From CAINVV01 sp038323575 (GTDB lineage: Bacteria; Bacteroidota; Bacteroidia; Bacteroidales; Prolixibacteraceae): a DNA stretch of 31,962 nucleotides. Both the position numbers and the translations under genes were made by a program. The notes below the pieces were generated by a model, which made no database searches, had not been told where the DNA came from, and worked only from the letters and a program-made list of their open reading frames with translations. Location: the NCBI GenBank assembly GCA_038323575.1, contig JBBQHB010000060.1, forward strand, positions 1 to 31,962. The letters run 5' to 3'. Of the stretch, positions 13,524-22,989 are shown one piece after another; positions within the stretch are counted from its first letter, which is position 1; every line of letters begins with the position of its first letter.

Positions 13524-15983
13524 ATGAACAAGAAGAAAACAGGTTCGATCATTGTTGCTGCCGTGGCGGGTTTGGTGTTGGCCATGTTTATTTTACCCTG
13601 GGCTTTCGAAGGCAGGATCATCGCGAAAGTGAAGCAGATGGCCAATGCATCATTGAATGCAAAACTTGATTTTAAGAAAGTCGAGGTATCGCTTTTCAGG
13701 AGCTTCCCCCAACTGGACGTTCGGCTAAACGAACTGACCATTACAGGTGTCGGCGAGTTTGACGGGAAAACACTGCTGAGTGTCGAAACCCTGTCCACCT
13801 CCGTTTCGCTCTCCTCTTTGTGGAAAAGCGACGGAATGACCATTTCGGAAATTATCCTAATGAATCCTCAGGTGAACTTTCTGGTTACACCTGCAGGAAA
13901 AGCCAACTGGGATATCGCCAAACCTGCAGCGGAAGGAGCTTCCACAGGTAGTAAAAGTCCGATGCAGATAGATTTAACAAAAATCCGGTTAATAAATTCC
14001 AGCCTTACCTACCGGGATGAGGCATCGAAAATGATTGCCGGTTTTAAAGAAGGAAATTTCGAATTGTCCGGTTTTTTTAAGGGCAGCGACAGCAAACTGA
14101 ATTTTAAAGGCAGTTCCGACAGTATTGCCTTTGAATATGGCGGAAAAAAACTGGTTCAGGGAATGAAGTTAAGCGGTGAAGGTACATTGCAGGCTAATTT
14201 CGATCAGATGAGCTTCAGGTTTTTGAACAACAAATTCCTGATCAACCGGCTCCCGCTTGAACTGCAGGGTACTTTTGCGATGGGCGACAAAGCAGATCAG
14301 TATGACCTTACGTTCCAGTCGGCCGGTGCCTCCCTCGACGAACTGATCAGCTTCCTGCCGCTGGAACAACAGCAAAAATTAAAAGCATACGAGAAAGGAG
14401 GCAGTTTGTCTTTCAGCGGCCTGGTCAAAGGAGCCTACTCCGATAAAACCTATCCTGCCATCCAGGCAGATTTAAAACTGACCGGCGGCAGGATGAAATA
14501 TCCCTCAAAGTCGCTTGAAATCAACGGGATCGGGATGGATGCAAGTCTGAGTAAGCCACAGGGAATCCTGGATTCTCTGAAAATTTCGATCCGTAAAATG
14601 GAAGCCACTGTTGGAGGGCATCTGGTCCTTGCAAATCTTTCAGTATCCACACCTGTAAGCAATCCTATTCTTGCCGGTGAAATTGTGGGCGAAATTGATT
14701 TTACCGCCCTCAAAGAGACGATGCCGGTCGATTCCATGGAAATCGGAGGATTAGCCAGGGCTAACATCAAATTCAACGGACCCTCCTCTGCCATTGAAAA
14801 AGGTGAGTACGACCGTTTCCAGACAAAGGGAGAGATCACGCTGTCGGATTTTTTCTACCGTTCACCGGCCTTTCCTGACAGGCTTGGCATTCAGTCTGCC
14901 AAATATACTTTCAATGCCAGAGAAGTCTCCATTACTTCAATGAAAGGAAAGCTTGGCATGAGCGACTTCACGGTAGATGGTACTTTTGCCGATTACTGGG
15001 CTTATATCCTGAAAAGCGGTACCATCATAGGCAACATTAAAGTCAAATCCGACCTGTTGGATGTGACCCAACTGATGAACGGAGGAACGCAAAGCAAAGA
15101 TTCAACTATTCACAGTGATCCGTTTGTAGTGCCTGCCCGTATCGACCTGACCATTCAGGCTGATGTGGCCCGGATGCTCTACAGCCGGATGGAGATCAAA
15201 GGAACTACCGGCAAACTGGTGATCAAAGATCAGAAAGTGAACCTGGACCAACTCTCCATGAACATGTTAAAGGGGAAAATGGTGGTTTCAGGGATCTATG
15301 GCGCCAAAGAAAATAGTCCGGCAGACTTCAATTTCAAGATGGAGATGAAAGATTTTGATCTTCCGACAGCTTATCAGTCGGTTGGATTGGTGAGGCATCT
15401 TCTGCCCATTGCCGGCAACAGCAAAGGAACTTTCTTTTCCGGAATGTCCCTGAACGGGAAACTGGGAAAAGATTATGCGCCCGATTTTGCAGCACTGAAC
15501 GGTTCCGGACAGATTTCCTTGAATAACATAGAACTCATTGGAAACAATATGTTTACCGAGATCGGGAAATATTTCAGGAAAGACCTGTTTACCAATGTTA
15601 AAGTGAACGATTTTACCAGCAACATATCCATTACCAACGGAGCATTGGCCTTAGCCCCTTTCACAACAAAAATTGCCAACCAGGAAGTAACGATTTCAGG
15701 AAGTCAGAGTCTGTCGCTGGATCTCAATTACCAGCTTAATTTCAAAGTCAATAAAAGTGACCTTAGTTCTGATGTCACTGGTTTTCTGGGCTTTGTACCC
15801 GGGACCGAAAACATTGAGAAATACCCGATCCGGATCAACCTGACTGGAAATATTTCCAAGCCTGAGGTGAAAGTCGATTTGTCTGAAGCCAAATCGTTGG
15901 TAGAGGCTGAATTCAACAAAAAAGCAAAGTCAACAATACAGGATGTTGCAAAAAAATTAGGATTAGATAATTTGTTTAAATAA
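13524..15983 (+). CDS. AsmA-family envelope protein
   Basis: An 819-residue protein with a single N-terminal membrane helix (~8-27, SIIVAAVAGLVLAMFILPW) and a very long beta-rich periplasmic part. The N-terminal AsmA domain is recognisable in LDFKKVEVSLFRSFPQLDVR and SVETLSTSVSLSSLW; the C-terminal AsmA_2-type region (~560-790) ends in FKVNKSDLSSDVTGFLGFVPG. These proteins form repeating-beta-groove bridges and are tied to lipid transport between inner and outer membranes in Gram-negative bacteria, together with TamB and YhdP. It starts 10 bp after cinA and ends 9 bp before an aldo/keto reductase gene, so the three probably share a transcript without an obvious functional link. Confidence 0.85.
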   Translation: MNKKKTGSIIVAAVAGLVLAMFILPWAFEGRIIAKVKQMANASLNAKLDFKKVEVSLFRSFPQLDVRLNELTITGVGEFDGKTLLSVETLSTSVSLSSLWKSDGMTISEIILMNPQVNFLVTPAGKANWDIAKPAAEGASTGSKSPMQIDLTKIRLINSSLTYRDEASKMIAGFKEGNFELSGFFKGSDSKLNFKGSSDSIAFEYGGKKLVQGMKLSGEGTLQANFDQMSFRFLNNKFLINRLPLELQGTFAMGDKADQYDLTFQSAGASLDELISFLPLEQQQKLKAYEKGGSLSFSGLVKGAYSDKTYPAIQADLKLTGGRMKYPSKSLEINGIGMDASLSKPQGILDSLKISIRKMEATVGGHLVLANLSVSTPVSNPILAGEIVGEIDFTALKETMPVDSMEIGGLARANIKFNGPSSAIEKGEYDRFQTKGEITLSDFFYRSPAFPDRLGIQSAKYTFNAREVSITSMKGKLGMSDFTVDGTFADYWAYILKSGTIIGNIKVKSDLLDVTQLMNGGTQSKDSTIHSDPFVVPARIDLTIQADVARMLYSRMEIKGTTGKLVIKDQKVNLDQLSMNMLKGKMVVSGIYGAKENSPADFNFKMEMKDFDLPTAYQSVGLVRHLLPIAGNSKGTFFSGMSLNGKLGKDYAPDFAALNGSGQISLNNIELIGNNMFTEIGKYFRKDLFTNVKVNDFTSNISITNGALALAPFTTKIANQEVTISGSQSLSLDLNYQLNFKVNKSDLSSDVTGFLGFVPGTENIEKYPIRINLTGNISKPEVKVDLSEAKSLVEAEFNKKAKSTIQDVAKKLGLDNLFK

Positions 15984-15992
15984 CATAATATA

Positions 15993-17015
15993 ATGAAATA
16001 CAACGAATTAGGAAAAACTGGTGTGTTGGTTTCTGAGTTATGTCTTGGAACCATGACTTTTGGCGGGAAAGGATACTGGCAGGCAATCGGACAAGTTCCT
16101 CAGGATGAGGTTAATCAAATCGTCAAAACCTCTATTGACCAGGGAATTAATTTTATCGACACTGCCAACGCTTATTCCGAAGGATTATCGGAGACCATGT
16201 TGGGAATTTCCCTGAAAACGCTTGGCATTCCACGGCAGGAGATATTTGTCGCAACCAAAGTACGGATACGAATGGGGCCGGGAGCCAACCAGGTCGGCCT
16301 TTCACGTATGCATATCCTTGACTCGGTAAATGACAGTCTGCAACGGATGAACCTTGACCATATCGATCTGTTGTACATCCACGGTGTTGATCCTGTCACT
16401 CCGTTGGAAGAGACCATGCGCGGACTGGAAGACGTGGTGCGTTCGGGCAAAGTCCGCTACCTGGGAATCAGCAACCATCCTGCCTGGATGATGATGAAAG
16501 CCAACGGAATTGCGGATAAAATGGGCTGGACTAAATTTGTAGCTTCCCAGAATTATTACACCATCGCAAGCCGCGACATTGAGCGCGAAATTGTGCCGAT
16601 GGCCAAGAGCGAAAACATCGGCATTATGCCCTGGAGTCCGTTGGCAGGAGGATTCCTTTCCGGAAAATATACACGAAACAACGAAATTGCCGGCGACAGC
16701 CGGCGGGATGCATTCGACTTTCCCCCGATCAACAAAGACAAAGCGTATGACCTGGTTGACCTGATGGCCGAAATAGGTCAGAATCACCAGGTTTCAGTTG
16801 CCGCTGTCGCCCTTAACTGGGTCATCAGACAACCCGGAATGACAAGTACCATAATTGGTGCCAAAAATCTGAAGCAACTAAACGAAAACATCGCATCGGT
16901 TGATTTACTGCTAACTGCGGATGAATTGCAGAGACTTAACGAAGCAAGCGCCCTTGCTCCCGAATATCCCGGCTGGATGGTAGCCAGGCAGTCAACGGGA
17001 CGATGGCCGGGTTGA
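15993..17015 (+). CDS. Aldo/keto reductase
   Basis: A 340-residue NAD(P)H-dependent oxidoreductase with a TIM-barrel fold. The catalytic tetrad is visible: Asp56 and Tyr61 in DTANAYSEG, Lys89 in ATKV, His130 in LLYIHGVD. The cofactor-binding region includes SPLAGGFLSGKY and the C-terminal IIGAKNLKQLNEN. The start KYNELGKTGVLVSELCLGTMTFGG is typical of the YajO/GpR-like branch with broad aldehyde specificity, so the substrate cannot be named. It is the last gene of the yccF-cinA-AsmA run; a -7 promoter box lies just after its stop. Confidence 0.93.
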   Translation: MKYNELGKTGVLVSELCLGTMTFGGKGYWQAIGQVPQDEVNQIVKTSIDQGINFIDTANAYSEGLSETMLGISLKTLGIPRQEIFVATKVRIRMGPGANQVGLSRMHILDSVNDSLQRMNLDHIDLLYIHGVDPVTPLEETMRGLEDVVRSGKVRYLGISNHPAWMMMKANGIADKMGWTKFVASQNYYTIASRDIEREIVPMAKSENIGIMPWSPLAGGFLSGKYTRNNEIAGDSRRDAFDFPPINKDKAYDLVDLMAEIGQNHQVSVAAVALNWVIRQPGMTSTIIGAKNLKQLNENIASVDLLLTADELQRLNEASALAPEYPGWMVARQSTGRWPG

Positions 17016-17025
17016 AAAGAAATCT

Positions 17026-17033
17026 TACCTTTG
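17026..17033 (+). promoter_or_regulatory. -7 box (TAnnTTTG) for dapB-lepB-wbqC
   Basis: TACCTTTG matches the Bacteroidota -7 consensus TAnnTTTG. It lies 43 bp before the dapB ATG and 10 bp after the reductase stop, giving a short leader. No convincing -33 TTG is seen at the usual distance. Confidence 0.6.
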
Positions 17034-17076
17034 TAATTTATTTGAAGAATGTCTTACTTATTGGGAAAGCATTAAC

Positions 17077-17793
17077 ATGAAGCTGGCGCTTATCGGATAC
17101 GGAAAAATGGGGAAAGAGATTGAGCAGATTGCGGTAAGCCGCGGTCACTCGGTCGTTTTAAAAATAGATGTGGACAACTATCATGATTTGACAGCCAAAA
17201 ATCTGGCCCTCGCTGATGTGGCTATTGAGTTCACGGCTCCGGCATCTGCCATCGGAAATTACCTGATTTGCTTCGAAGCAGGAGTTCCGGTGGTCAGCGG
17301 CACAACCGGGTGGCTGGAGCAAAAACCGATGATCGAAAAGGAGTGCCTAGACAAGCAAGCATGTTTTTTTTATGCCTCTAACTTTAGTCTCGGTATGAAC
17401 CTGTTTTTCGAACTGAACAGGATGCTTGCACGCATGATGAAGCCCTTTCCGCAATATAACATCTCCATGACAGAGATTCACCACACCCAGAAGCTGGATG
17501 CACCCAGCGGAACTGCTATAACCCTTGCAGAAGGTATTATGGCCGAAAACGGATCTAAAAAATCGTGGACGATTGATCAGCCAAAAAACAAAGAAGAACT
17601 CCATATCTTACCGGTGCGCAAGGATCCTTACCCCGGATTGCATACAGTGAAATACGATTCGGAAATTGATTACATCGAAATTACCCACAATGCTTACAGC
17701 AGAAAGGGTTTAGCGCTCGGCGCCGTTTTGGCGGCAGAATTTTGTGTGGGTAAAACAGGTATTTTCACCATGTCGGATTTGATGAAATTTTAA
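17077..17793 (+). CDS. dapB: 4-hydroxy-tetrahydrodipicolinate reductase
   Basis: A 238-residue cytoplasmic enzyme of the diaminopimelate/lysine pathway, which makes the cross-linking residue of peptidoglycan. The N-terminal Rossmann segment is ALIGYGKMGK (Gly7, Gly9, Gly12), and the catalytic/substrate motif EIHHTQKLDAPSGTA has His135 and Lys139, matching His159 and Lys163 of the E. coli enzyme. It is shorter than E. coli DapB (about 270 residues), as usual for Bacteroidota. The -7 box at 17026 and 10-bp spacing to lepB mark it as the first gene of a dapB-lepB-wbqC operon, an order I recognise from other Bacteroidota. Confidence 0.95.
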   Translation: MKLALIGYGKMGKEIEQIAVSRGHSVVLKIDVDNYHDLTAKNLALADVAIEFTAPASAIGNYLICFEAGVPVVSGTTGWLEQKPMIEKECLDKQACFFYASNFSLGMNLFFELNRMLARMMKPFPQYNISMTEIHHTQKLDAPSGTAITLAEGIMAENGSKKSWTIDQPKNKEELHILPVRKDPYPGLHTVKYDSEIDYIEITHNAYSRKGLALGAVLAAEFCVGKTGIFTMSDLMKF

Positions 17794-17803
17794 CTGAATA
17801 TAT

Positions 17804-19144
17804 ATGTTTGAAAACGTTACGAAAAGCCAATGGATTCAATTTGGCATAGTTGCTGGGTTATATTTGCTATGGGTTATCTGGCTCAGTAATTTTTGGTGGT
17901 TAATCGGCCTTGTGATAATTTTTGATATGTACATCACCGGGAAAGTACACTGGACATTCTGGAAAAAGAAGGATCCGCCGGAAGGCAGGCAAACAAAGGT
18001 GGTTGAATGGGTAGATGCTATTATTTTTGCAGTTATCGCCGCGACCTTTATCCGTTTGTTTTTCATTGAAGCTTACACCATCCCTACCTCATCGATGGAG
18101 AAATCGATGATGGTTGGTGATTATCTATTTGTAAGCAAAACCGCTTACGGCCCTAAAATGCCCAATACCCCGGTGGCATTTCCGTTTGTGCACCACACCA
18201 TGCCGCTTACTGCTTCTACCCGCTCATTTTCTGAAATTATCCACAATCCGTACAAAAGACTTTCCGGTTTCGGAAAAGTAAAAAATGACGACGTGGTTGT
18301 CTTCAACTTCCCGGAAGGTGATACTGTATCCACAAATATGCAGGAGCGCAGCTATTACGAAATGGTCAGAAGCTACGGCAGGGAAAGGGTAAATACAGAC
18401 AAGCGCTCGTTTGGCGATATTATTTACCGTCCGGTTGATAAAAGGGAAAACTACATCAAAAGATGTATAGCCATCGCAGGTGATTCGCTCAAAATCGAGA
18501 ATGGCCAGGTATATGTCAACGGAAAACCTCAAAAAGAAATTCCTGGAATTCAATACAAATACCTCGTTACCATTCAGGGCAATTCGCTCAACCCCAACGC
18601 AATGGAGAATCTGGATATTACTCCTGAAGACATCGAAGGATCGGGATCAAGAATGATTATTTCCCTGACTACCGAAAAATTCAAGAAACTGAGCGGCATG
18701 AAATTTGTTACAGCCAAAGAACGGATTATCTGGCCGAAGGACGATCACGACCCGAATATTTTTCCGAGTGACAGCCAGTATACCTGGAATCTTGACAATT
18801 TCGGACCAATCTGGATACCAAAAAAAGGAGTTACGATTCAACTTACCACCAGGAACCTGCCGTTGTACAAGAGAATTATCGACGTTTATGAAGAAAACGA
18901 CCTGAAGGTACAGGATGGGGTAATCTATATCAACGGAGCGGTTGCAAAGGAATATACCTTCAAGATGGATTATTTCTGGATGATGGGCGACAACCGATAC
19001 AACTCTGCCGATTCAAGGTACTGGGGTTTTGTTCCCGAAGATCATGTGGTGGGCAAAGCCTCCTTTGTCTGGCTTTCGTTGGATAAAAACAAGTCATTCC
19101 TGTCTAAAATCCGCTGGAACCGCTTCTTTATGGGCGTAAAATAA
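17804..19144 (+). CDS. lepB: Signal peptidase I, long Bacteroidota form
   Basis: A 446-residue membrane serine protease that removes Sec/Tat signal peptides. The first ~90 residues hold three hydrophobic segments; the third (DAIIFAVIAATFIRLFF) leads into the catalytic Ser97-Met98 (IPTSSMEKSMMVGD). The general base is Lys219 in NYIKRCIAIAGD. The C-terminal box GDNRYNSADSRYWGFVP is intact. About 200 residues lie between the Lys box and this last box (~230-405), including a beta-rich insertion (~245-345) absent from short forms but common in Bacteroidota. It sits between dapB and wbqC with spacings of 10 and 18 bp. Confidence 0.93.
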   Translation: MFENVTKSQWIQFGIVAGLYLLWVIWLSNFWWLIGLVIIFDMYITGKVHWTFWKKKDPPEGRQTKVVEWVDAIIFAVIAATFIRLFFIEAYTIPTSSMEKSMMVGDYLFVSKTAYGPKMPNTPVAFPFVHHTMPLTASTRSFSEIIHNPYKRLSGFGKVKNDDVVVFNFPEGDTVSTNMQERSYYEMVRSYGRERVNTDKRSFGDIIYRPVDKRENYIKRCIAIAGDSLKIENGQVYVNGKPQKEIPGIQYKYLVTIQGNSLNPNAMENLDITPEDIEGSGSRMIISLTTEKFKKLSGMKFVTAKERIIWPKDDHDPNIFPSDSQYTWNLDNFGPIWIPKKGVTIQLTTRNLPLYKRIIDVYEENDLKVQDGVIYINGAVAKEYTFKMDYFWMMGDNRYNSADSRYWGFVPEDHVVGKASFVWLSLDKNKSFLSKIRWNRFFMGVK

Positions 19145-19162
19145 TTCCACCGCTTTTCCTGA

Positions 19163-19822
19163 ATGGAACAAAACTACAATAGTGTGATATTGAGCAGCGC
19201 CTATCTGGCTCCGGTGCAGTATTACACAAAACTGATACAATACGACGAGGTATGGATTGATTTGAGTGAACATTATCTCAAACAATCCTACCGTAACCGT
19301 TGTACAATTCTTACGGCCAACGGTCCCCGGAACCTGTCTGTTCCTGTCACCGGGGGTTCCAATTCCAAAAAATTTATCAGGGATGTGGAAATATCCTACG
19401 ATCATCCCTGGCAGAAACTGCACTGGAAAGCCATGCTTTCTGCTTACAACAATGCACCGTTTTTTGAATATTATGCTGACAGCATTGCTCCCTTTTACCA
19501 CGAAAAAAAATGGAAATTCCTTGCCGAATTCAATCATTCGGTTCAGTCAGCAGTGCTGAACGAACTCAACCTGAAACCATCCCTGAAAAACACGGAGGTA
19601 TTTTATCCTGTTGGTGATCTCCCAGCCGATACAAATGATTTTCGCTGCGCTATTCAACCGAAAACAGGCCTGCATACCTCAGATGCCAATTTTGTTCCCC
19701 AGGTTTATATGCAGGTTTTCCAGGAAAAATTCGGCTTTACGCCCAATCTGAGTATCCTGGACCTGTTGTTCAATGAGGGACCGATGGCTGCGGATGTGCT
19801 GAGAAAATCTGTAAGGAAATGA
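19163..19822 (+). CDS. WbqC family protein
   Basis: A 219-residue cytoplasmic protein of the WbqC/PF08889 family. Typical features are the N-terminal SSAYLAPVQYYTKLIQYDEVWID segment (the family usually has an L/AxPVQY motif), QSYRNRCTI, LSVPV, and the C-terminal SILDLLFNEGP. Members occur in polysaccharide-modification clusters, where some act on amino-sugar modification, and as a conserved partner of lepB in Bacteroidota, where the role is unclear. It is the last gene of the dapB operon; low-complexity repeat DNA begins at its TGA stop codon. Confidence 0.88.
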   Translation: MEQNYNSVILSSAYLAPVQYYTKLIQYDEVWIDLSEHYLKQSYRNRCTILTANGPRNLSVPVTGGSNSKKFIRDVEISYDHPWQKLHWKAMLSAYNNAPFFEYYADSIAPFYHEKKWKFLAEFNHSVQSAVLNELNLKPSLKNTEVFYPVGDLPADTNDFRCAIQPKTGLHTSDANFVPQVYMQVFQEKFGFTPNLSILDLLFNEGPMAADVLRKSVRK

Positions 19823-19981
19823 CGGAGAGACGGACGGAATGACGGAGAGACGGAATGAAATGATGATAGGCCTTTGTGATTTATTTCACCACAATAGACA
19901 CAATAGAACACAATAGATACTAATGTGACCTATGTGCCTATTGTGGTGAATTCCTAAATCGAAAATCGAAAATCGAAAATT
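19822..19981. repeat. Composite low-complexity intergenic repeat
   Basis: Three modules follow the wbqC stop codon directly. First comes a tandem array of gacggagagacgga-type units (19821-19860). Second is a 13-bp perfect inverted repeat, ttcaccacaatag (19885-19897) / ctattgtggtgaa (19938-19950), whose loop carries further acaatag copies. Third are three copies of tcgaaaa (about 19957-19981). The second element may act as a terminator. Related modules recur at 29014-29353. Confidence 0.75.
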
Positions 19982-20000
19982 CTCACTGTATCAAAATAGC

Positions 20001-20798
20001 TTAATCATTTGACTGGATGATCCTCCGCATTAATCTCATTTGATGCGAATACCTTCCGGTATCGATGTTGAATATCCCGAAGTGATCAATGTTGTCTATC
20101 CTGACTTTTCCGGATGAGTGAATAATTTTATTTTTCTCCCAGATGACCCCTACGTGGACAATTTTTCCTTCCTCATTGTCAAAGAACGCAAGGTCTCCGG
20201 GCGAAGCTTCTTCCACAAAAGTGATGTTTTCTCCTATTAATGCCTGTTGGGCGGCATCCCTTGGGATCTGAATACCTGCCATTTTGTACAGTATCTGTGT
20301 GAATCCTGAGCAGTCAACGCCAAACGGTGTGCGACCTCCCCACAAATAAGGCGAATTGAAGTATTTCAAGGCATTCTCTATCAAGATATTACGGATATTT
20401 CTTTTTGCAGGAAATAAACGTTCACCCTGAATCGTGTAAGCCTCCTCTCCTATCCTGAAACTGTTGCTGGATGATTTGTAAAAAGGAAGCGAACTCCCCG
20501 CAACGATTAGAAAATTGCTGTATCCCTTCTCCGGTTGTACAATGTTAAACGGATTAGTGGTAACAATTAACTGTTGTTTAGAAAGCTGAAGAAACATTTT
20601 TTCCGAAATTTCGCAAACCATTTTCAGGTCTATCCAACCCTCGTAACCATCAAACGCGAGTTTGATTCTACACCATTTCTTATTTTCCTCTGCGATGCTA
20701 TAGTGCTCACCAAAAAGGATCTGGGTGCACATTTCACTGGTTTCACCCGGTTCGGTCCGTACCGGGATAATGCTCAGATTGGAGATTCCGTATCTCAT
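20001..20798 (-). CDS. NlpC/P60 cysteine endopeptidase with SH3-like domains
   Basis: A 265-residue peptidase predicted to cut gamma-D-Glu-diamino-acid bonds of murein peptides. The start at 20798 (MRYGISNLSIIPVR) fits the family; the frame extends ten residues further upstream, which is rejected. Bacterial SH3-type domains occupy residues ~1-120 (GYEGWIDLKMV). The NlpC/P60 domain (~135-265) shows PYLWGGRTPFGVDCSGF with nucleophile Cys163, then His215 (IVHVGV) and His227 (IIHSSG). No signal peptide is obvious, so, like YkfC-type enzymes, it may act in the cytoplasm on recycled muropeptides. It is divergent from the HD-phosphodiesterase gene. Confidence 0.9.
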   Translation of the reverse strand: MRYGISNLSIIPVRTEPGETSEMCTQILFGEHYSIAEENKKWCRIKLAFDGYEGWIDLKMVCEISEKMFLQLSKQQLIVTTNPFNIVQPEKGYSNFLIVAGSSLPFYKSSSNSFRIGEEAYTIQGERLFPAKRNIRNILIENALKYFNSPYLWGGRTPFGVDCSGFTQILYKMAGIQIPRDAAQQALIGENITFVEEASPGDLAFFDNEEGKIVHVGVIWEKNKIIHSSGKVRIDNIDHFGIFNIDTGRYSHQMRLMRRIIQSND

Positions 20799-20825
20799 TA
20801 AAAATTTACTATTTTTGAATATTCC

Positions 20826-20833
20826 CAAAGATA
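20826..20833 (-). promoter_or_regulatory. -7 box for the NlpC/P60 gene
   Basis: On the minus strand TATCTTTG matches TAnnTTTG, 27 bp upstream of the ATG at 20798. The position supports the shorter start of the peptidase, because the longer frame would begin at 20828, inside this box. Confidence 0.55.
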
Positions 20834-20876
20834 GAAATTAATTGTGTTTTGACTTAGCAATACCAGCTTAAATGCG

Positions 20877-22973
20877 ATGAGCCCAAAAATCACAGAACGT
20901 ATCACTCCCAAGCAGCGGCACAGGATTTTCCTGGTAACGATCTTTCTTTTGACCGGTATTGCATTCTATATTTCTCTCCCGCAGGAGTCCCGGTTTCGTT
21001 ATGAATACCAGAAAGGACGTCCGTGGATGCATGGTACACTTTATGCCCCTTACAACTTTGCCATCCAGAAATCAGAGACAGAATTTGAAAACGAAAAAGA
21101 CTCTTTGCTGAATGACCAGATTCCATACTTTGAGTATGCCGACTCCGTTACCATCCATGAACTTTCGCTGTTAAACAAGAACATTGATCACGCAGGCACC
21201 GCCAAAACCGTTAGTTCACGCCAGATTCCTTTCCTGAAGTTAAAGTTATCCGGTATCTACAATGATATTTACAAGGTCGGTATCATTGACCAGAATTATA
21301 TCAACAATCCGAATTTGTTAAAGAAAGGTGCATTAAAGATTGTAAAAAACAACATCGGAAAAGAGATACAAATAGCTTCACTCTATTCCCTGAAAAGTGC
21401 CTACAACGAAATTCACCAAAAAACCGACGACTTAATAACAGTTCATCCGGAATGGAAAAGCTATCTTGAAGACTTTCAACCTGAGAGCTATCTTGCCAGT
21501 AACCTGATTTTTGATCAGGAGAAAAACCGGCAACTGACAAGCAAAGTACTCGAGAATATCTCGCCCAACCGCGGTATTGTCCAGGAAGGTGAAAGAATTA
21601 TATCTCAGGGAGATATTATTTCAACCAACACTTTTACCATTCTCGAATCACTCCGGATCACTTTTGAAAAAAGCCGCGGAGAAAATTCCAAGTACATCCT
21701 GATCGTACTGGGAAGAGTTATGCTGATTATTGTCCTGCTGCTGACCCTTTACCTTTTTCTGCTCAATATCCGCAGGAAACTGATGCGATCGAAACGGGAT
21801 ATCTCCTTTATTCTTATCACACTCACCCTGATGATCGCATTCTGCTCTGTCGTAAACAGGTCAGGTACCTTTAACATTTACATTGTCCCGTTTACCGCAC
21901 TGGCCTTGATTATCCGTACTTTTTTTGATACAAGGGTGGCCATCTTTGTAAACATGATTGCAGCTTTGGTCGTTGGATTCATGGTACCCAACGGCTATGA
22001 GTTTCTCCTGCTGCAAATTCCGGTAGGCAGTATCGCAGTAATCAGCCTGAACAAATTGCAGAAAAGGGAACAGCTGATACTCACCACACTGTTCATTTTC
22101 ATTTCCTATTCAGCCATCTTTATCGGGATCTCACTTATCCAGGAAGCAAACCTAAATGCTATTGAATGGGTTAATATCAAATGGTTCGCATTAAATGCAA
22201 TTCTTACTTTGATTACCTATCTGCTGATCTATATCCTGGAAAAATCTTTTGGTTTTGTTTCTGATATCACCCTGATTGAACTCACTTTCACCAACCAGAA
22301 ATTACTTAAAACGCTCTCCATGGAAGCTCCCGGCACCATGCATCACTCTTTGCAGGTTGCAAATCTCTCTGAAATGGCCATTTCCAAGATTGGCGGGAAT
22401 TCACTGCTGGTACGTGCAGGTGCGATGTACCACGATATCGGGAAAATTTCTAATTCCCATTATTTTATTGAAAATCAAACAATAGGAATAAATCCGCACA
22501 ACAATCTCTCCAACGAAGAAAGTGCCGGAATTATCATCGGTCATGTTGAAAAGGGAGTAGAACTTGCCAGAAAACACAAATTACCTGAGCAGATCATTGA
22601 TTTTATCCGTACCCATCACGGAACAACTAAAACCGGTTATTTTTACCAGAAAGAGATCAACACAACTGGACATCATGAAATTAATGATGAAAAATTTACC
22701 TACAAGGGCCCCCTGCCGACCACGCGTGAGACAGCCGTTGTCATGCTTGCTGACAGTATTGAAGCAGCATCCAGAAGCCTGACAGTGAAAAATCCGGAGA
22801 ATATCCGAAATTTGGTAGAGAATATCTTCAGGCAGAAAGTAGAGTTGGGTCAGCTGGAATATGCTCCACTGACTTTCAAGGATATAAGGATTTTAAAAAG
22901 CTTATTTCAGGAAAAATTGATCAATATATACCATGTCCGAATGAACTATCCGGAAAATGAAATTAAAAATTGA
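20877..22973 (+). CDS. 7TM-HD (PgpH-like) cyclic-dinucleotide phosphodiesterase
   Basis: A 698-residue membrane protein. After an N-terminal helix (~19-35) comes an extracytoplasmic 7TMR-HDED-type domain (~50-270, with GxxxxPNRGIVQEGERIISQGD near its end), then about seven membrane helices (~275-465), then a cytoplasmic HDIG domain (~482-640). The metal-binding residues are clear: MHHS (His489/His490), YHDIGK (His519, Asp520) and THHGTT (His580/His581). Firmicute homologues (PgpH) degrade c-di-AMP; the same role is likely here but not shown. It is followed by a peptidase gene; with the preferred downstream start the gap is 16 bp. Confidence 0.9.
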   Translation: MSPKITERITPKQRHRIFLVTIFLLTGIAFYISLPQESRFRYEYQKGRPWMHGTLYAPYNFAIQKSETEFENEKDSLLNDQIPYFEYADSVTIHELSLLNKNIDHAGTAKTVSSRQIPFLKLKLSGIYNDIYKVGIIDQNYINNPNLLKKGALKIVKNNIGKEIQIASLYSLKSAYNEIHQKTDDLITVHPEWKSYLEDFQPESYLASNLIFDQEKNRQLTSKVLENISPNRGIVQEGERIISQGDIISTNTFTILESLRITFEKSRGENSKYILIVLGRVMLIIVLLLTLYLFLLNIRRKLMRSKRDISFILITLTLMIAFCSVVNRSGTFNIYIVPFTALALIIRTFFDTRVAIFVNMIAALVVGFMVPNGYEFLLLQIPVGSIAVISLNKLQKREQLILTTLFIFISYSAIFIGISLIQEANLNAIEWVNIKWFALNAILTLITYLLIYILEKSFGFVSDITLIELTFTNQKLLKTLSMEAPGTMHHSLQVANLSEMAISKIGGNSLLVRAGAMYHDIGKISNSHYFIENQTIGINPHNNLSNEESAGIIIGHVEKGVELARKHKLPEQIIDFIRTHHGTTKTGYFYQKEINTTGHHEINDEKFTYKGPLPTTRETAVVMLADSIEAASRSLTVKNPENIRNLVENIFRQKVELGQLEYAPLTFKDIRILKSLFQEKLINIYHVRMNYPENEIKN

Positions 22974-22989
22974 AAGCAAAAAATTTAAA

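Noticed and set aside
14701..14760. A gattccatggaaatc near-palindrome in the AsmA-like gene as another REP copy
   Set aside because: It matches the REP core only by a few bases and fits ordinary coding sequence.
16302..16787. 161-codon minus-strand frame inside the aldo/keto reductase gene
   Set aside because: Antisense shadow of a gene with intact catalytic motifs; no independent support.
22957..22989. Upstream start of the C1 peptidase overlapping the HD gene
   Set aside because: It would place eleven polar residues before the signal peptide; 22990 is more natural.
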